From assembly GCF_014649035.1 (NCBI RefSeq), contig NZ_BMSG01000016.1, positions 87,601 to 151,600 of the forward strand: 64,000 bases of DNA, read 5' to 3'. Source of the stretch: Streptomyces sindenensis. GTDB taxonomy: Bacteria > Actinomycetota > Actinomycetes > Streptomycetales > Streptomycetaceae. The notes beneath the pieces were generated by a model. That model was not told the origin of the DNA, ran no database searches, and was given only the letters and a program-made list of their open reading frames with translations. The translations under genes were made by a program, and so were the position numbers. Numbering within the stretch: position 1 is the stretch's first letter; every line of letters begins with the position of its first letter. Positions 52,346 through 61,423 of the stretch are shown piece after piece.

Positions 52346-54010
52346 TCAGCCTCGCGTGAGCTTCTTGTACGTGGCACGGTGCGGGCGGGCCGCGTCCGGG
52401 CCGAGGCGGTCGATCTTGTTCTTCTCGTACGACTCGAAGTTGCCCTCGAACCAGTACCACTTGGAGTCACCCTCGTAGGCGAGGATGTGCGTGGCGACGC
52501 GGTCCAGGAACCAGCGGTCGTGGGAGATGACCACGGCGGCACCGGGGAACTCCAGCAGCGCGTTCTCGAGCGAGGACAGGGTCTCCACGTCGAGGTCGTT
52601 GGTGGGCTCGTCGAGGAGCAGCAGGTTGCCGCCCTCCTTGAGCGTCAGCGCCAGGTTGAGGCGGTTGCGCTCACCACCGGAGAGGACGCCGGCCGGCTTC
52701 TGCTGGTCCGGGCCCTTGAAGCCGAACGCGGAGACGTAGGCGCGGGACGGCATCTCGACCTGGCCGACGTTGATGTAGTCCAGCTCGTCCGAGACGACGG
52801 CCCAGAGGGTCTTCTTCGGGTCGATGTTGGCGCGGGACTGGTCGACGTAGGAGATCTTGACCGTGTCGCCGATCTTGACCGAGCCGCTGTCAGGGGTCTC
52901 CAGGCCCTGGATCATCTTGAACAGCGTGGTCTTGCCCGCGCCGTTCGGACCGATGACGCCGACGATGCCGTTACGGGGCAGCGTGAACGACAGGTCGTCG
53001 ATGAGGACCTTGTCGCCGAAGGCCTTCGAGAGGTTCTCGACCTCGACGACGATGGAACCGAGCCGGGGGCCCGGCGGAATCTGGATCTCCTCGAAGTCCA
53101 GCTTCCGCATCTTGTCGGCCTCGGCCGCCATCTCCTCGTACCGGGCGAGACGGGCCTTGGACTTGGTCTGACGCCCCTTGGCGTTCGACCGCACCCACTC
53201 CAGCTCCTCCTTGAGGCGCTTCTGGCGCTTCTCGTCCTTGCGGCCCTCGACCTTGAGGCGGGCGGCCTTCTTGTCGAGGTAGGTGGAGTAGTTGCCCTCG
53301 TAGGGGATCGCGCGGCCGCGGTCGAGTTCGAGGATCCACTCGGCGACGTTGTTGAGGAAGTACCGGTCGTGGGTGACGGCGACGACGGCACCCGCGTACT
53401 TCGAGAGGTGCTGCTCCAGCCAGTTCACCGACTCGGCGTCCAGGTGGTTGGTGGGCTCGTCGAGGAGGAGCAGGTCCGGGGCCTCGATGAGGAGCTTGCA
53501 GAGCGCCACGCGGCGCTTCTCGCCACCGGAGAGGTTGGTGACCGGCCAGTCGCCGGGGGGGCAGCCCAGGGCGTCCATGGCCTGCTCCAGCTGGGCGTCC
53601 AGGTCCCACGCGTTCGCGTGGTCCAGGTCCTCCTGGAGCTTGCCCATCTCCTCCATCAGCGCGTCGGAGTAATCGGTCGCCATGAGCTCGGCGACCTCGT
53701 TGAAGCGCTTGAGCTTGCCCATGATCTCGGCGGCGCCGTCCTGGACGTTCTCCAGGACGGTCTTCGACTCGTCGAGCTTCGGCTCCTGCATGAGGATGCC
53801 GACGGTGAAGCCGGGCGACAGGAACGCGTCGCCGTTGGACGGCTGCTCCAGGCCCGCCATGATCTTCAGCACCGTGGACTTACCGGCGCCGTTGGGGCCC
53901 ACGACACCGATCTTCGCACCGGGCAGGAAGTTCAAGGTGACGTCATCAAGGATCACCTTGTCGCCGTGCGCCTTGCGCGTCTTGCGCATGGTGTAGATGA
54001 ACTCAGCCAA
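52346..54010 (-). CDS. ettA: ABC-F translation factor EttA
   Basis: This 554-residue cytoplasmic ATPase has two ABC domains, each with Walker A (GPNGAGKST and GPNGAGKTT), a signature (LSGGEKRRVAL and LSGGERNRLNL) and Walker B (LLLLDEPTNHLD and LLLLDEPTNDLD). The arm between them (RKDEKRQKRLKEELEWVRSN) is the P-site tRNA interaction motif of ABC-F proteins. The length matches E. coli EttA (555), which gates the first elongation step according to the ATP level. The start is TTG 54010 (MAEFIYTMRKTRKAHG), preceded by GGACGG. It is the first gene of a three-gene operon. Confidence 0.94.
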   Translation of the reverse strand: MAEFIYTMRKTRKAHGDKVILDDVTLNFLPGAKIGVVGPNGAGKSTVLKIMAGLEQPSNGDAFLSPGFTVGILMQEPKLDESKTVLENVQDGAAEIMGKLKRFNEVAELMATDYSDALMEEMGKLQEDLDHANAWDLDAQLEQAMDALGCPPGDWPVTNLSGGEKRRVALCKLLIEAPDLLLLDEPTNHLDAESVNWLEQHLSKYAGAVVAVTHDRYFLNNVAEWILELDRGRAIPYEGNYSTYLDKKAARLKVEGRKDEKRQKRLKEELEWVRSNAKGRQTKSKARLARYEEMAAEADKMRKLDFEEIQIPPGPRLGSIVVEVENLSKAFGDKVLIDDLSFTLPRNGIVGVIGPNGAGKTTLFKMIQGLETPDSGSVKIGDTVKISYVDQSRANIDPKKTLWAVVSDELDYINVGQVEMPSRAYVSAFGFKGPDQQKPAGVLSGGERNRLNLALTLKEGGNLLLLDEPTNDLDVETLSSLENALLEFPGAAVVISHDRWFLDRVATHILAYEGDSKWYWFEGNFESYEKNKIDRLGPDAARPHRATYKKLTRG

Positions 54011-54135
54011 GAGAAACCGTCCGGCAGCAATAGAGGTGTGGGCAGATACATCCATCTTGCCTGACACCCGCCCCCGGAAGGAAACCCGTCCGCCCACCGG
54101 CACCGGAACCCCGGTCACCACTTGTGGACGGGCGT

Positions 54136-55629
54136 TCACTCACCGTCGGCGTGCGGCTTCTTCCGGCGGAGGGCGAAGACCGCGCCGCCGCCCACGACGA
54201 GCAGGCCGATGGCGACGGCGGCGAGCTTCGGGGTGGCGCTGGAGCCGCCCGTGGCCGCGAGGTCGCCCTCCAGTCCCGACGAGGCGGAGCCGGTCGTGGC
54301 CGGGACGGACCGCTCGGCGCTCCGCGTGCCGATGTCGTTGCCCGTGCCGCCCGCCTCCTCGCTCTCCCTCTCCAGGACACTGCCGCTGGTGGCGCAGTCC
54401 AGCACCCCGGTGAAGGTGCGGCTGAACCCGGCGGGCCCGGTGATGGTGAAGTCGTACGCCTGGTCCTCGGCGACGGGGACGGTGACCGTGCTGGTCTCCC
54501 CGGCGGCGACGGTGTGCTCCTCACCGGCCAGCTCGAAGGTGAACGGCTCGTCGCCCCGGTTGGCGGCCGTGACGTCCACCCCGCCCTTCGCGCAGTTCTT
54601 CCGGGCGGTCACCGCCGGGGCGGCGCCGGTCTCGGCCCAGGTGGCGGTGGCCCGGGCGGAGACGGTGGACTCGCTGGAACCGGCCAGGATCTGGGTCTGC
54701 GTGCGGCCCGTCCCCACGAAGGCCCGGCCGACCGGCACCGAGGTGGTGGCCTGGACGGTCAGCGACGCGGTGCCGTCGGCGGTGTCCTTCGGCACGGCGA
54801 AGTAGAGCCGGTCCCCGTCGGACGCCTTGGTGACCAGGGCGCCCTTCTTGTCGGTGACCCGGACACCGCTGGCCGCCGCGTCGACCGGGGGCGACACCGA
54901 GACCTGGCCCGCGGCGGTGCGGACGGTCACCGGACCGATCGGCTCCCCGGCCCGGCCGGAGACGGCGGCCGGCTCCAGGGTCAGCGAGGCCCGCGGCTCC
55001 TTCTCCGGGCGCGCGCTGCGCTGGAGCCAGTCGGCGAGCTTCTCCGCCTGCTTGTCCGACGCGGTGATGTCGGCGTTGTCCGAGTAGCGCCAGATGGCGA
55101 CCTGGGTCCCGGCGGCGGCGGTCCGCTCCGTCAGCGGACCGGTACCGGCCGCCTCGGCGAGCGCGGCCAGGTCGTCGACCTGGGGGTAGGAGTGCTGGAG
55201 GATCCAGCGGATCCTGCCCGCGTTCGGGTTGGCGCCGAGCGAGGTCTCGGCCCAGGGGGTCTCCAGGTACTTCGCCTGGTCCTGGGTGGGGTTGTGGAGG
55301 TCGACGCAGTAGGTCTTGAGCTTGCCGCCGCCGTCCACGGTCATCTCGAACAGTCCGGCGGGCAGTTCCTGGGTCCGGGCGGGTGCGCCGTTCTCCCCCG
55401 CGATGCGGAGCACGGCGCTGTCGAAGGTCTTCAGTCCGTCGAGCACCGCGGCCGCGCCGCCCTGGTGGCGTCCCGGTTCGTCGGCCGCCGCCGGTCCGGC
55501 GCCGACGAGCGCGGCAGCCGCGACGAGGCCGGAGACCAGTAGCGCGGCGACCGGGCGGAGGATCCCGCGGCCGGGGCCCGCTCCTGTCGTGCCGGACGAC
55601 GCAGCGGACGCTGAAGGCGCAGAAAACAC
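54136..55629 (-). CDS. Thioester-domain surface protein with LAXTG sorting signal
   Basis: This 497-residue protein is predicted to be attached to the cell wall. A signal peptide (PVAALLVSGLVAAAALVGAGPAAA) precedes a Cys-Gln thioester (TQXA) domain: YCVDLHNP supplies the Cys and GTQVAIWRYSD the Gln that form the internal bond in this family. Ig-like beta domains follow. The C-terminus reads LAATGG, then a hydrophobic helix and RRKKPHADGE, the sorting signal preferred by class E sortases. GTG 55629 has GGAGGGG six bases upstream. Thioester adhesins can bind covalently to surfaces; in Streptomyces the target is unknown. Confidence 0.9.
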   Translation of the reverse strand: MFSAPSASAASSGTTGAGPGRGILRPVAALLVSGLVAAAALVGAGPAAADEPGRHQGGAAAVLDGLKTFDSAVLRIAGENGAPARTQELPAGLFEMTVDGGGKLKTYCVDLHNPTQDQAKYLETPWAETSLGANPNAGRIRWILQHSYPQVDDLAALAEAAGTGPLTERTAAAGTQVAIWRYSDNADITASDKQAEKLADWLQRSARPEKEPRASLTLEPAAVSGRAGEPIGPVTVRTAAGQVSVSPPVDAAASGVRVTDKKGALVTKASDGDRLYFAVPKDTADGTASLTVQATTSVPVGRAFVGTGRTQTQILAGSSESTVSARATATWAETGAAPAVTARKNCAKGGVDVTAANRGDEPFTFELAGEEHTVAAGETSTVTVPVAEDQAYDFTITGPAGFSRTFTGVLDCATSGSVLERESEEAGGTGNDIGTRSAERSVPATTGSASSGLEGDLAATGGSSATPKLAAVAIGLLVVGGGAVFALRRKKPHADGE

Positions 55630-55769
55630 AGAATTCCCCTCCGGGCGAGGCCCTCGCGCGTGGTGCGCGTGTGGGGAATGCCTCGCCAGCAGACCCAAGT
55701 GACCCATGAGCACTGGGAATCCTAAGGAACGGGCGGAGGTGAGTCCCCCGTACCGCCCTTCGCCAACCA

Positions 55770-55782
55770 TTCCGAATCGGAA
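55770..55782. promoter_or_regulatory. 13-bp palindrome upstream of the surface-protein gene
   Basis: TTCCGA-A-TCGGAA is a perfect 6-1-6 inverted repeat about 140 bp before the GTG of the thioester protein and close to the 3' end of ssb. It may be an operator for the surface protein. Confidence 0.4.
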
Positions 55783-55827
55783 TCGTTATCGCGGGATCGG
55801 ACTCGAACGCGTCGCCGAACAGTCTTT

Positions 55828-56289
55828 TCAGGACACTGCGGCCATTGCGCCGACCTCTTCCCGTTCTTTCCGCGACACCTCCGCGTCGCCGTCCGTGATG
55901 CGCTCCGGACGCTCCGTCAGATGGGGTTCCATTCGGGGCGCCCGGCGGAACGCGGCCGTCCCCCGGCTCAGGTCGTGGCCGACGGCGACGGCCTCGACAT
56001 CCACGAACGTCCGGCGCTGACCGGCCTGTTCTTCCTCGCGCACCTTCAACCGGCCGTGCACGAGCAAGGGTTCTCCGACCGAAACGGAACCGGCGAGATT
56101 CGCGGCGAGCGTCCGCCAGGACCAGACGGTGTAGAAGCTGGTGCGGCCGTCGGTCCAGAGCTGTTTCTCGCGGTCCCAGCGGCGTGGAGTGACGGCGAAA
56201 CGGAATCGCGCCATTCCTCCGGTGGCCGTCTCCCGGAAGTCCACCGCCGTCGCCGCGTTACCCACCAGGGTCACCAACGTCTCGTTCAC
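55828..56289 (-). CDS. ssbB: Single-stranded DNA-binding protein, SsbB type
   Basis: This 153-residue protein has an N-terminal OB fold (MNETLVTLVGNAATAVDFRET, RFRFAVTPRRWDRE, TVWSWRTLAANLAGSVSVGEPLLVHGRLKVREEEQ split over about residues 1-110). It lacks the Gly-rich linker and DDDIPF tip that recruit repair proteins in SsbA. In Streptomyces the second SSB, SsbB, acts in chromosome segregation during sporulation (established knowledge). The nearby dynamin genes are also sporulation-septation genes, which fits. The start is GTG 56289. Confidence 0.88.
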   Translation of the reverse strand: MNETLVTLVGNAATAVDFRETATGGMARFRFAVTPRRWDREKQLWTDGRTSFYTVWSWRTLAANLAGSVSVGEPLLVHGRLKVREEEQAGQRRTFVDVEAVAVGHDLSRGTAAFRRAPRMEPHLTERPERITDGDAEVSRKEREEVGAMAAVS

Positions 56290-56404
56290 TTTCCCGCCCC
56301 CGCTTTCCTGGTCTTCCGTGTCGCACCGCGTGTACCTCGTCGTACGGCGGTGGGTACGGACTCCATGGTGGGGGCCGGAAGGAAATCGCGTCAGGGCCTG
56401 TGGA

Positions 56405-58306
56405 CTACCGGCCGGTTGTGGAAAACTCCGTCACCGTCACGTACCGCTCGCGCACTTCCCGGTAGCGCACCAGCTCGGCCGCGACCGGATCCAGGACCCT
56501 CGCCCGGCCGCACCCGGCCGCAGCCTCGCGCAGCCGCCGTTCGGCGTCCTGCCCGTACCGTCTGGCCGGCCCCCGGATGGCCGCGGCGCAGGCCCACTCG
56601 ACCAACGGTCCGCCGACGACGCCGGCCAGCATGATGAGCGCCGGCGTGACGAGCCCCGGCTCCAGGACGCCGATGATCTGCCCGACCAGCCACAGGCCGC
56701 CGAAGATCTGGAGGAGCGTCATCGACGCCTGGGCCAGCACCGCGGCGGGCCACCACTTCGGCCGGGGCGGTTTGGGCGGGCGGCCGCCGAGCCGCTCGGC
56801 CGTGCCCTTCCCCTTCCCCTTCCCCGTCTCCGTACCGCCGCCCCGCTTGGCCGCGCCGGACGTCCCGGCCTTGACCGCCAGTTCGTCCAGCGCCTCGGGC
56901 AGCCCCCGCGCCCCGGTGAACGCCGCCTCGCGCACCGCCTGCGCCCAGGGCCCGGGCAGCCCGTCGGCGGCGTCGTCCGCGACGATCCGCACCGCCTGCT
57001 CGACCCGCTGCCGGGCCGTCAGCTCCTCCTCGGGCGGGGTGAACGCCTGGCCCATCCGGTCGAGGCTGCCGGGCAGGCCCCGGTTCTCGTACCAGCGCCA
57101 GAGCCGCAGCCACGGTGTCCCGCAGGCCCGGCTCGCGTTGCGGCGCCACTCCCGCTCGGCGGCCTGTCCGGCGGCCGCCGCGCCGACGGCCTCGGCCAGC
57201 CGGTCGGTGAACTCCTCGCGGGCCCGCTCGCCGAGGCCGGGCCGCCCCTCGGCCACGTACACCCTGCGCAGCCGGGCCGCCGCCGCGTCGACGTCGGCGG
57301 AGAGGCGGCGGGTGGCGGCGGTGCGGTCCGAGACGAACCGGCCGATCATCTCGCGGAGTTCGGGCACCCCGTCGCCGGTGAGGGCGGACAGGGACATGAC
57401 GGTGGCGCCGGGTTCGCCGTGCTCGCCGAGCGCGATGCCGTCCTCGTCGAGGAGGCGTCGGAGGTCGTCGAGGACGAGGTCGGCGGCCTCGCCGGGCAGC
57501 CGGTCGGTCTGGTTGAGGACGACGAAGGTGACCTCCGCGTGCCCGGCGAGCGGCCGCAGATAGCGTTCATGGAGGGCCGCGTCGGCGTACTTCTCGGGGT
57601 CGACGACCCAGATCACCGCGTCGACCAGGGCCAGCACCCGGTCCACCTGGTCGCGGTGCTCGGTGGCCGCCGAGTCGTGGTCGGGCAGGTCGACCAGGAC
57701 GAGCCCCTGGAGCGCCTCGTCGGACGCTCCGGGGCCCGGGTGGGGCCTGCGCCGCAGCCGCCCGGGGACGGCGAGGCGGTCCAGCAGCCCGGCCGCCCCG
57801 TCGGTCCAGCTGCACGCGATGGGCTGGGAGGTGGTGGGGCGGCGCAGCCCGGTGTCGGAGATCGGGGCCCCGGCGAGCGCGTTGAACAGGGTCGACTTCC
57901 CGCTGCCGGTGGCTCCCGCGACGGCGATGACCGTGTGCCGGGAGGAGAGCCGCTGCCGGGCCGCCGCCTCGTCCAGGACGCGGCCCGCCTCGGCGAGGGT
58001 GTCCCGGTCGAGCCGGGCACGGGAGAGTCCGACGAGTTCACGCAGGGCGTCGAGCCGGGTGGGCAGGGGTCCGCCGGCGGGGGCGTACGCCTCGACCTGC
58101 GGCTCCGCGTCGTCGTCGGCGGGCGCGAGGACGGGCACGGGCGCGTCGGTGCCACGGGCCGCGGCCGCCGCCGCGCGCCGGGCGATGAGCCCGTCGTCCC
58201 AGCGTCCGTCCTCGCGCCCGACCCCGGCCCCGCCCGGCTCCACCTCGCCGTCGCCCTTGCCCTTGCCCGTGCCCTTGCCGTGGTCCTCGTCCGTGACGGC
58301 AGTCAT
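56405..58306 (-). CDS. dynB: Dynamin-like GTPase DynB, membrane-bound
   Basis: This 633-residue protein has a charged N-terminus rich in Lys-Gly, a GTPase domain with P-loop GATGSGKST (residues 131-139), G3 VDLPDHDS and G4 NQTD, a helical stalk, and two adjacent transmembrane helices near the C-terminus (WWPAAVLAQASMTLLQIFGG and LVTPALIMLAGVVGGPLVEW). In S. venezuelae, DynA and DynB stabilise FtsZ rings during sporulation septation, DynB being the membrane partner. ATG 58306 overlaps the dynA stop as ATGA, so the pair is coupled. ssbB follows after 115 bp on the same strand. Confidence 0.88.
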   Translation of the reverse strand: MTAVTDEDHGKGTGKGKGDGEVEPGGAGVGREDGRWDDGLIARRAAAAAARGTDAPVPVLAPADDDAEPQVEAYAPAGGPLPTRLDALRELVGLSRARLDRDTLAEAGRVLDEAAARQRLSSRHTVIAVAGATGSGKSTLFNALAGAPISDTGLRRPTTSQPIACSWTDGAAGLLDRLAVPGRLRRRPHPGPGASDEALQGLVLVDLPDHDSAATEHRDQVDRVLALVDAVIWVVDPEKYADAALHERYLRPLAGHAEVTFVVLNQTDRLPGEAADLVLDDLRRLLDEDGIALGEHGEPGATVMSLSALTGDGVPELREMIGRFVSDRTAATRRLSADVDAAAARLRRVYVAEGRPGLGERAREEFTDRLAEAVGAAAAGQAAEREWRRNASRACGTPWLRLWRWYENRGLPGSLDRMGQAFTPPEEELTARQRVEQAVRIVADDAADGLPGPWAQAVREAAFTGARGLPEALDELAVKAGTSGAAKRGGGTETGKGKGKGTAERLGGRPPKPPRPKWWPAAVLAQASMTLLQIFGGLWLVGQIIGVLEPGLVTPALIMLAGVVGGPLVEWACAAAIRGPARRYGQDAERRLREAAAGCGRARVLDPVAAELVRYREVRERYVTVTEFSTTGR

Positions 58307-59946
58307 CGCTGCCACCTCTCCTTCTGCAGTACGGAAAGCGCGGCGATCAGTTCGGCCTGGGGTTCGGGGCCCACGTCGAGCGCGTCGAGCGGGGCGAGGC
58401 GGCGTTCGCGTTCGCCGGCGAGGACCTGGTCGAGCGTGGCCGTCAGCAGCTCGCCGCCCTTGTCGCGGAGGCGCAGCGCGCCCTGGGCGCCGATGCGTTC
58501 GGCGAGCTGCTCCCCCGCCGCACGGGCCCGGCGCCCGCCGAGCAGGGCGGCCGCGAGGAGGGCTGCGACGTTCTCCGGGGCGGGCGCCACGCTGCGGTCG
58601 AGCTGACGCACCTCCTCCTCGGCCAGCTCCTCCAGGACCCGGCGCCACCGGCGTACGGCGACGGCGATCCGTCCTTCGACGTCCTCGGCGGGGCCCCAGC
58701 CCCCGGCCTCGCGCCCGGCGTCCTCGAAGCGGAACAGGGCCCCGGCGGGTTCGCGGCGCCAGTGGGTGCGGATCTGTTCGTCGGCGGCGGAGACCGAGCA
58801 CTGGAGCAGGGCCACCAGGCTGTCGACGAGGGCTTCGAGGAGTTCCTCGGGCGAGCTGTAGAGGGGGTAGCCGCGCCACCGTGTCCGCGCGTCCCCGGAG
58901 AGCACCGCCCCGTTCTTCAGCCGGCGCCGGATCCGGGTGGCTTCCTTGCCGTACGCCTCGTCGACCGCCCCGGTGAGCCGTACGGACGCGGCGTACTGGG
59001 CGGCGACGGCGGAGGCCAGGGCGGGCATCCGGACGTTGAGCGACTCGATGACGCCGGAGGCGGTACGCCCCACCGCCTGCTGCCGGGCGGCGGGGTCCTG
59101 GGCCCGGTGGGCGAGCCAGGCGCGCAGCGGGGCGACGGCGCTGGTGGGGAGGAGTCCGCTGCCGCCGCCGGTGGACTCGGGCAGTTCGGGGATGGTGAAG
59201 CGGGGTACGTCCCCGAGCCCGGCCCGGGTCAGCAGGGCGGCGTACTGCCGGGAGACCTCGGCGATCACCTGGTGGGGCACCCGGTCGAGGACGGTGACGA
59301 GGGCGGCGTCGTACTCCTTCGCGGTACGCAGCAGGTGCCAGGGCACGGCGTCGGCGTAGCGCGAGGCGGTGGTGACCATGACCCAGACGTCGGCGGCGCA
59401 GATGAGTTCGGCGGCGAGGACGCGGTTGCGGACGACGAGCGAGTCGATGTCGGGGGCGTCCAGGATCGCGAGCCCACGCGGCAGGCTGACGGCGGTCTCC
59501 ACCCGCAGGGCGGCCTCCCCGTCCTCGCCGCGCGCGGCTAGATCGTCAAGACCTTCGGGGTCCGGGGCCTGACCCGGTGGCAGCCAGACCCGGGTGAGCT
59601 GCGGCAGCACCCGCACCCCCGCGAACCAGTGGTGGTCGTCCGGGTGGCAGACCAGCACCGGGGTCCGGGTGGTGGGCCGCAGCACGCCGGCCTCGCTGAC
59701 CCGGCACCCCACCAGCGAGTTGACCAGGGTGGACTTCCCGGCCCCGGTGGATCCGCCGATCACGGCGAGCAGCGGCGCCTCGGGGTCCTTGAGCCGCGGC
59801 AGGAGGTAGTCGTCGAGCTGGGCGAGGAGTTCGACCCTGGTCTGCCGGGCGCGTTCGGCCCCCGGCAGGGGCAGTGGGAGACGCACGGCGGCGACACGGT
59901 CGCGCAGGGCGGAAAGTGCGTCGATGAGCTGAGGCCGTACGTCCAT
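58303..59946 (-). CDS. dynA: Dynamin-like GTPase DynA
   Basis: This 547-residue GTPase has P-loop GGSTGAGKST (residues 64-73), switch II region LDAPDIDSLV and a long helical C-terminal part, with no transmembrane helix. It is the first gene of the dynAB operon. DynA works with DynB at sporulation septa. ATG 59946 is used; it has only a weak ribosome site. Upstream lie a candidate -10 (TAAAAT) and a GACAC word of the kind bound by the sporulation regulator WhiA, so developmental control is plausible. Confidence 0.88.
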   Translation of the reverse strand: MDVRPQLIDALSALRDRVAAVRLPLPLPGAERARQTRVELLAQLDDYLLPRLKDPEAPLLAVIGGSTGAGKSTLVNSLVGCRVSEAGVLRPTTRTPVLVCHPDDHHWFAGVRVLPQLTRVWLPPGQAPDPEGLDDLAARGEDGEAALRVETAVSLPRGLAILDAPDIDSLVVRNRVLAAELICAADVWVMVTTASRYADAVPWHLLRTAKEYDAALVTVLDRVPHQVIAEVSRQYAALLTRAGLGDVPRFTIPELPESTGGGSGLLPTSAVAPLRAWLAHRAQDPAARQQAVGRTASGVIESLNVRMPALASAVAAQYAASVRLTGAVDEAYGKEATRIRRRLKNGAVLSGDARTRWRGYPLYSSPEELLEALVDSLVALLQCSVSAADEQIRTHWRREPAGALFRFEDAGREAGGWGPAEDVEGRIAVAVRRWRRVLEELAEEEVRQLDRSVAPAPENVAALLAAALLGGRRARAAGEQLAERIGAQGALRLRDKGGELLTATLDQVLAGERERRLAPLDALDVGPEPQAELIAALSVLQKERWQR

Positions 59947-59971
59947 GGTCACCACATGCGAAGAATGCCCA

Positions 59972-60002
59972 ATTTTAGAGCCTTTTTGAAGCGTATAGAC
60001 AC
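59972..60002 (-). promoter_or_regulatory. Candidate dynAB promoter with WhiA-type GACAC box
   Basis: On the minus strand TAAAAT (59977-59972) could be the -10. GACAC on the plus strand (59998-60002) lies about 20 bp upstream, where a -35 would be, and no TTGAC-like -35 exists. WhiA recognises GACAC and with WhiB activates sporulation genes, often without a good -35. The rest of the gap up to the tRNA (60003-60252) contains no gene. Confidence 0.45.
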
Positions 60003-60252
60003 CTCTGCGCGGCGGTTCCACCCTCTGGACAGAGCCAGGACAGAGGGGATGAGTGGGGCAGGGGCATAACGAGTGCACAACACCCGGCGCGCAGCGGGCG
60101 AAAAGCGCTGCGGAAATCGTACCTACCTGCGATTATCGGTTCGCTTCACTGAACCTCCACATCGTGCCACGCAGGTGAAGCAACCGGGTCCAGGGGATCG
60201 GAGCCCTATCCTTGTCCCGGCACGGCCACGGAACCACCGATCAGGGCTCCCG

Positions 60253-60325
60253 GCCCCCGTAGCTCAGTGGATAGAGCAGGCGCCTTCTAAGCGCTTGGCC
60301 GCAGGTTCGAGTCCTGCCGGGGGCG
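60253..60325 (+). tRNA. tRNA-Arg (anticodon UCU)
   Basis: A complete cloverleaf is visible. The acceptor stem is 60253-60259 with 60318-60324, the D stem GCTC/GAGC, the anticodon stem 60279-60283 with 60291-60295, anticodon TCT at 60286-60288, and the T arm 60301-60317 with TTCGAGT loop. The discriminator is G60325 and CCA is not encoded. It reads the rare AGA codon. An accessory region begins right after it. Confidence 0.96.
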
Positions 60326-60353
60326 CACGTTTATGCAGGTCAGAGGCTTTCAC

Positions 60354-60386
60354 GCCCTCCGCAAGATCACTTGCGGAGGGCTTTTT
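60354..60386 (+). terminator. Intrinsic terminator after tRNA-Arg
   Basis: A perfect 12-bp stem (60354-60365 with 60370-60381), loop ATCA and five T residues (60382-60386). Confidence 0.95.
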
Positions 60387-60724
60387 CGTCGCCCGGGAGC
60401 ACGCTTTGCCCTGTTTTCTACCCTCGTTTTAGGCTCCCCGTCCCACATACGTCCCCCACTCCGAGGGATATTCGACGGTCAGCCTCCAGCCGCGAGAGAG
60501 TAATACCTGGTCAGAGCCGTTCTGATGGCCCATCGGACACACACAGAGCGAGCGCCAAGGCGGCGCCGCCCTGTTCGTGGCTGCTGCCTCAGACTGCTCC
60601 GTCTCGGCGCCAACCACACGACGTGGCACCGCCACCGAACCACGCAGATCGCGGAGCCAGCGGCTGTGCATCGGCCGCTTACCCGGAGAACCGCTTCGGC
60701 CCGGGGCCCCGCCGGAGACGAGCC
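60387..60724. other. Gap at the start of the accessory region
   Basis: I see no gene, RNA or repeat of the tRNA end in these 338 bp. Short open frames on both strands lack ribosome sites and family resemblance. Confidence 0.5.
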
Positions 60725-61420
60725 TCACCCCTCGTCGTCTCCCCCTTCGGGTTCCGTGGTCAGCCCCGCCGCGTCCATGAGGTCCGGGTCCGAATCGTCG
60801 TCCGTCGTGCTCCCCTGCTCCTGCTCCACAGTTGGCCCCGCCGTCGCTCCTGTTGAAGCCTCATCACTCTGCACAAGCATCGGGAGGACGCACGCCTGAG
60901 CCAGTCCGGCCAGGTAAAGCGGGAGCGGCAGGGACAGCGCCGCCGCATAGTCCGGTGCCTGGCGCAGTTGGTGTACGGCGAGGGCCAGCGCCTCGGCATC
61001 GTCCGGCTTTCCCAGGGCAAGGGCGCCCGCGCCGTTGTTCGCGTGGCAGCCGAGCACCGCGATCTCGAGCAAGGTCGGGTTCCAGGCGCTGGTGCCCGCC
61101 TGCGAGGTGAGGTTGCCCGCGGCGTTGACCCTGGTGGCCAGGCGGATAAGGGCGGGCGACACGGCGTGGGTACCCGGGCGTTCCGTGGTGCTGTAGAAGA
61201 TCCGCTCAGTTGCTGGGGTCCCGCCCTGGGACGGGGCGGTCTGGGCCCAGAAGCCGGCCGGCTGGCCGTGCGGCTTACCGGGGTCCGCCAGGCCCCACCA
61301 CTGCGCGGACTCCCGCCCACCGCATGCTCGGACACGCACAAAGCGGAGTTCGTCGTCGAGTCGGCCCGCGGGGGCGTGGCCCGTCCGGATCAGATCCCGC
61401 TCGATCCGGCCGTCCTGCAG
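60725..61420 (-). pseudogene. C-terminal remnant of a pPIWI_RE protein
   Basis: The open frame encodes about 231 residues that match the C-terminal (RNase H-like) end of pPIWI_RE prokaryotic Argonaute relatives, as I remember the family. The marks are RIERDLIRTGH, WGLADP, FYSTTERPGTH, AWNPTLLEIAVLGC, HQLRQAPDYAAALSLPLPLYLAGLA, then an acidic tail. Full proteins are about 900-1000 residues. Immediately upstream the frame is closed by TGA (61421-61423) and another TGA six bases further, and no start codon with a ribosome site precedes the homologous part. The first two thirds are gone. A short product from GTG 61339 (204 residues) is conceivable but unlikely to work. The family is linked to RNA/DNA-guided defence. 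Confidence 0.65.
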
Positions 61421-61423
61421 TCA

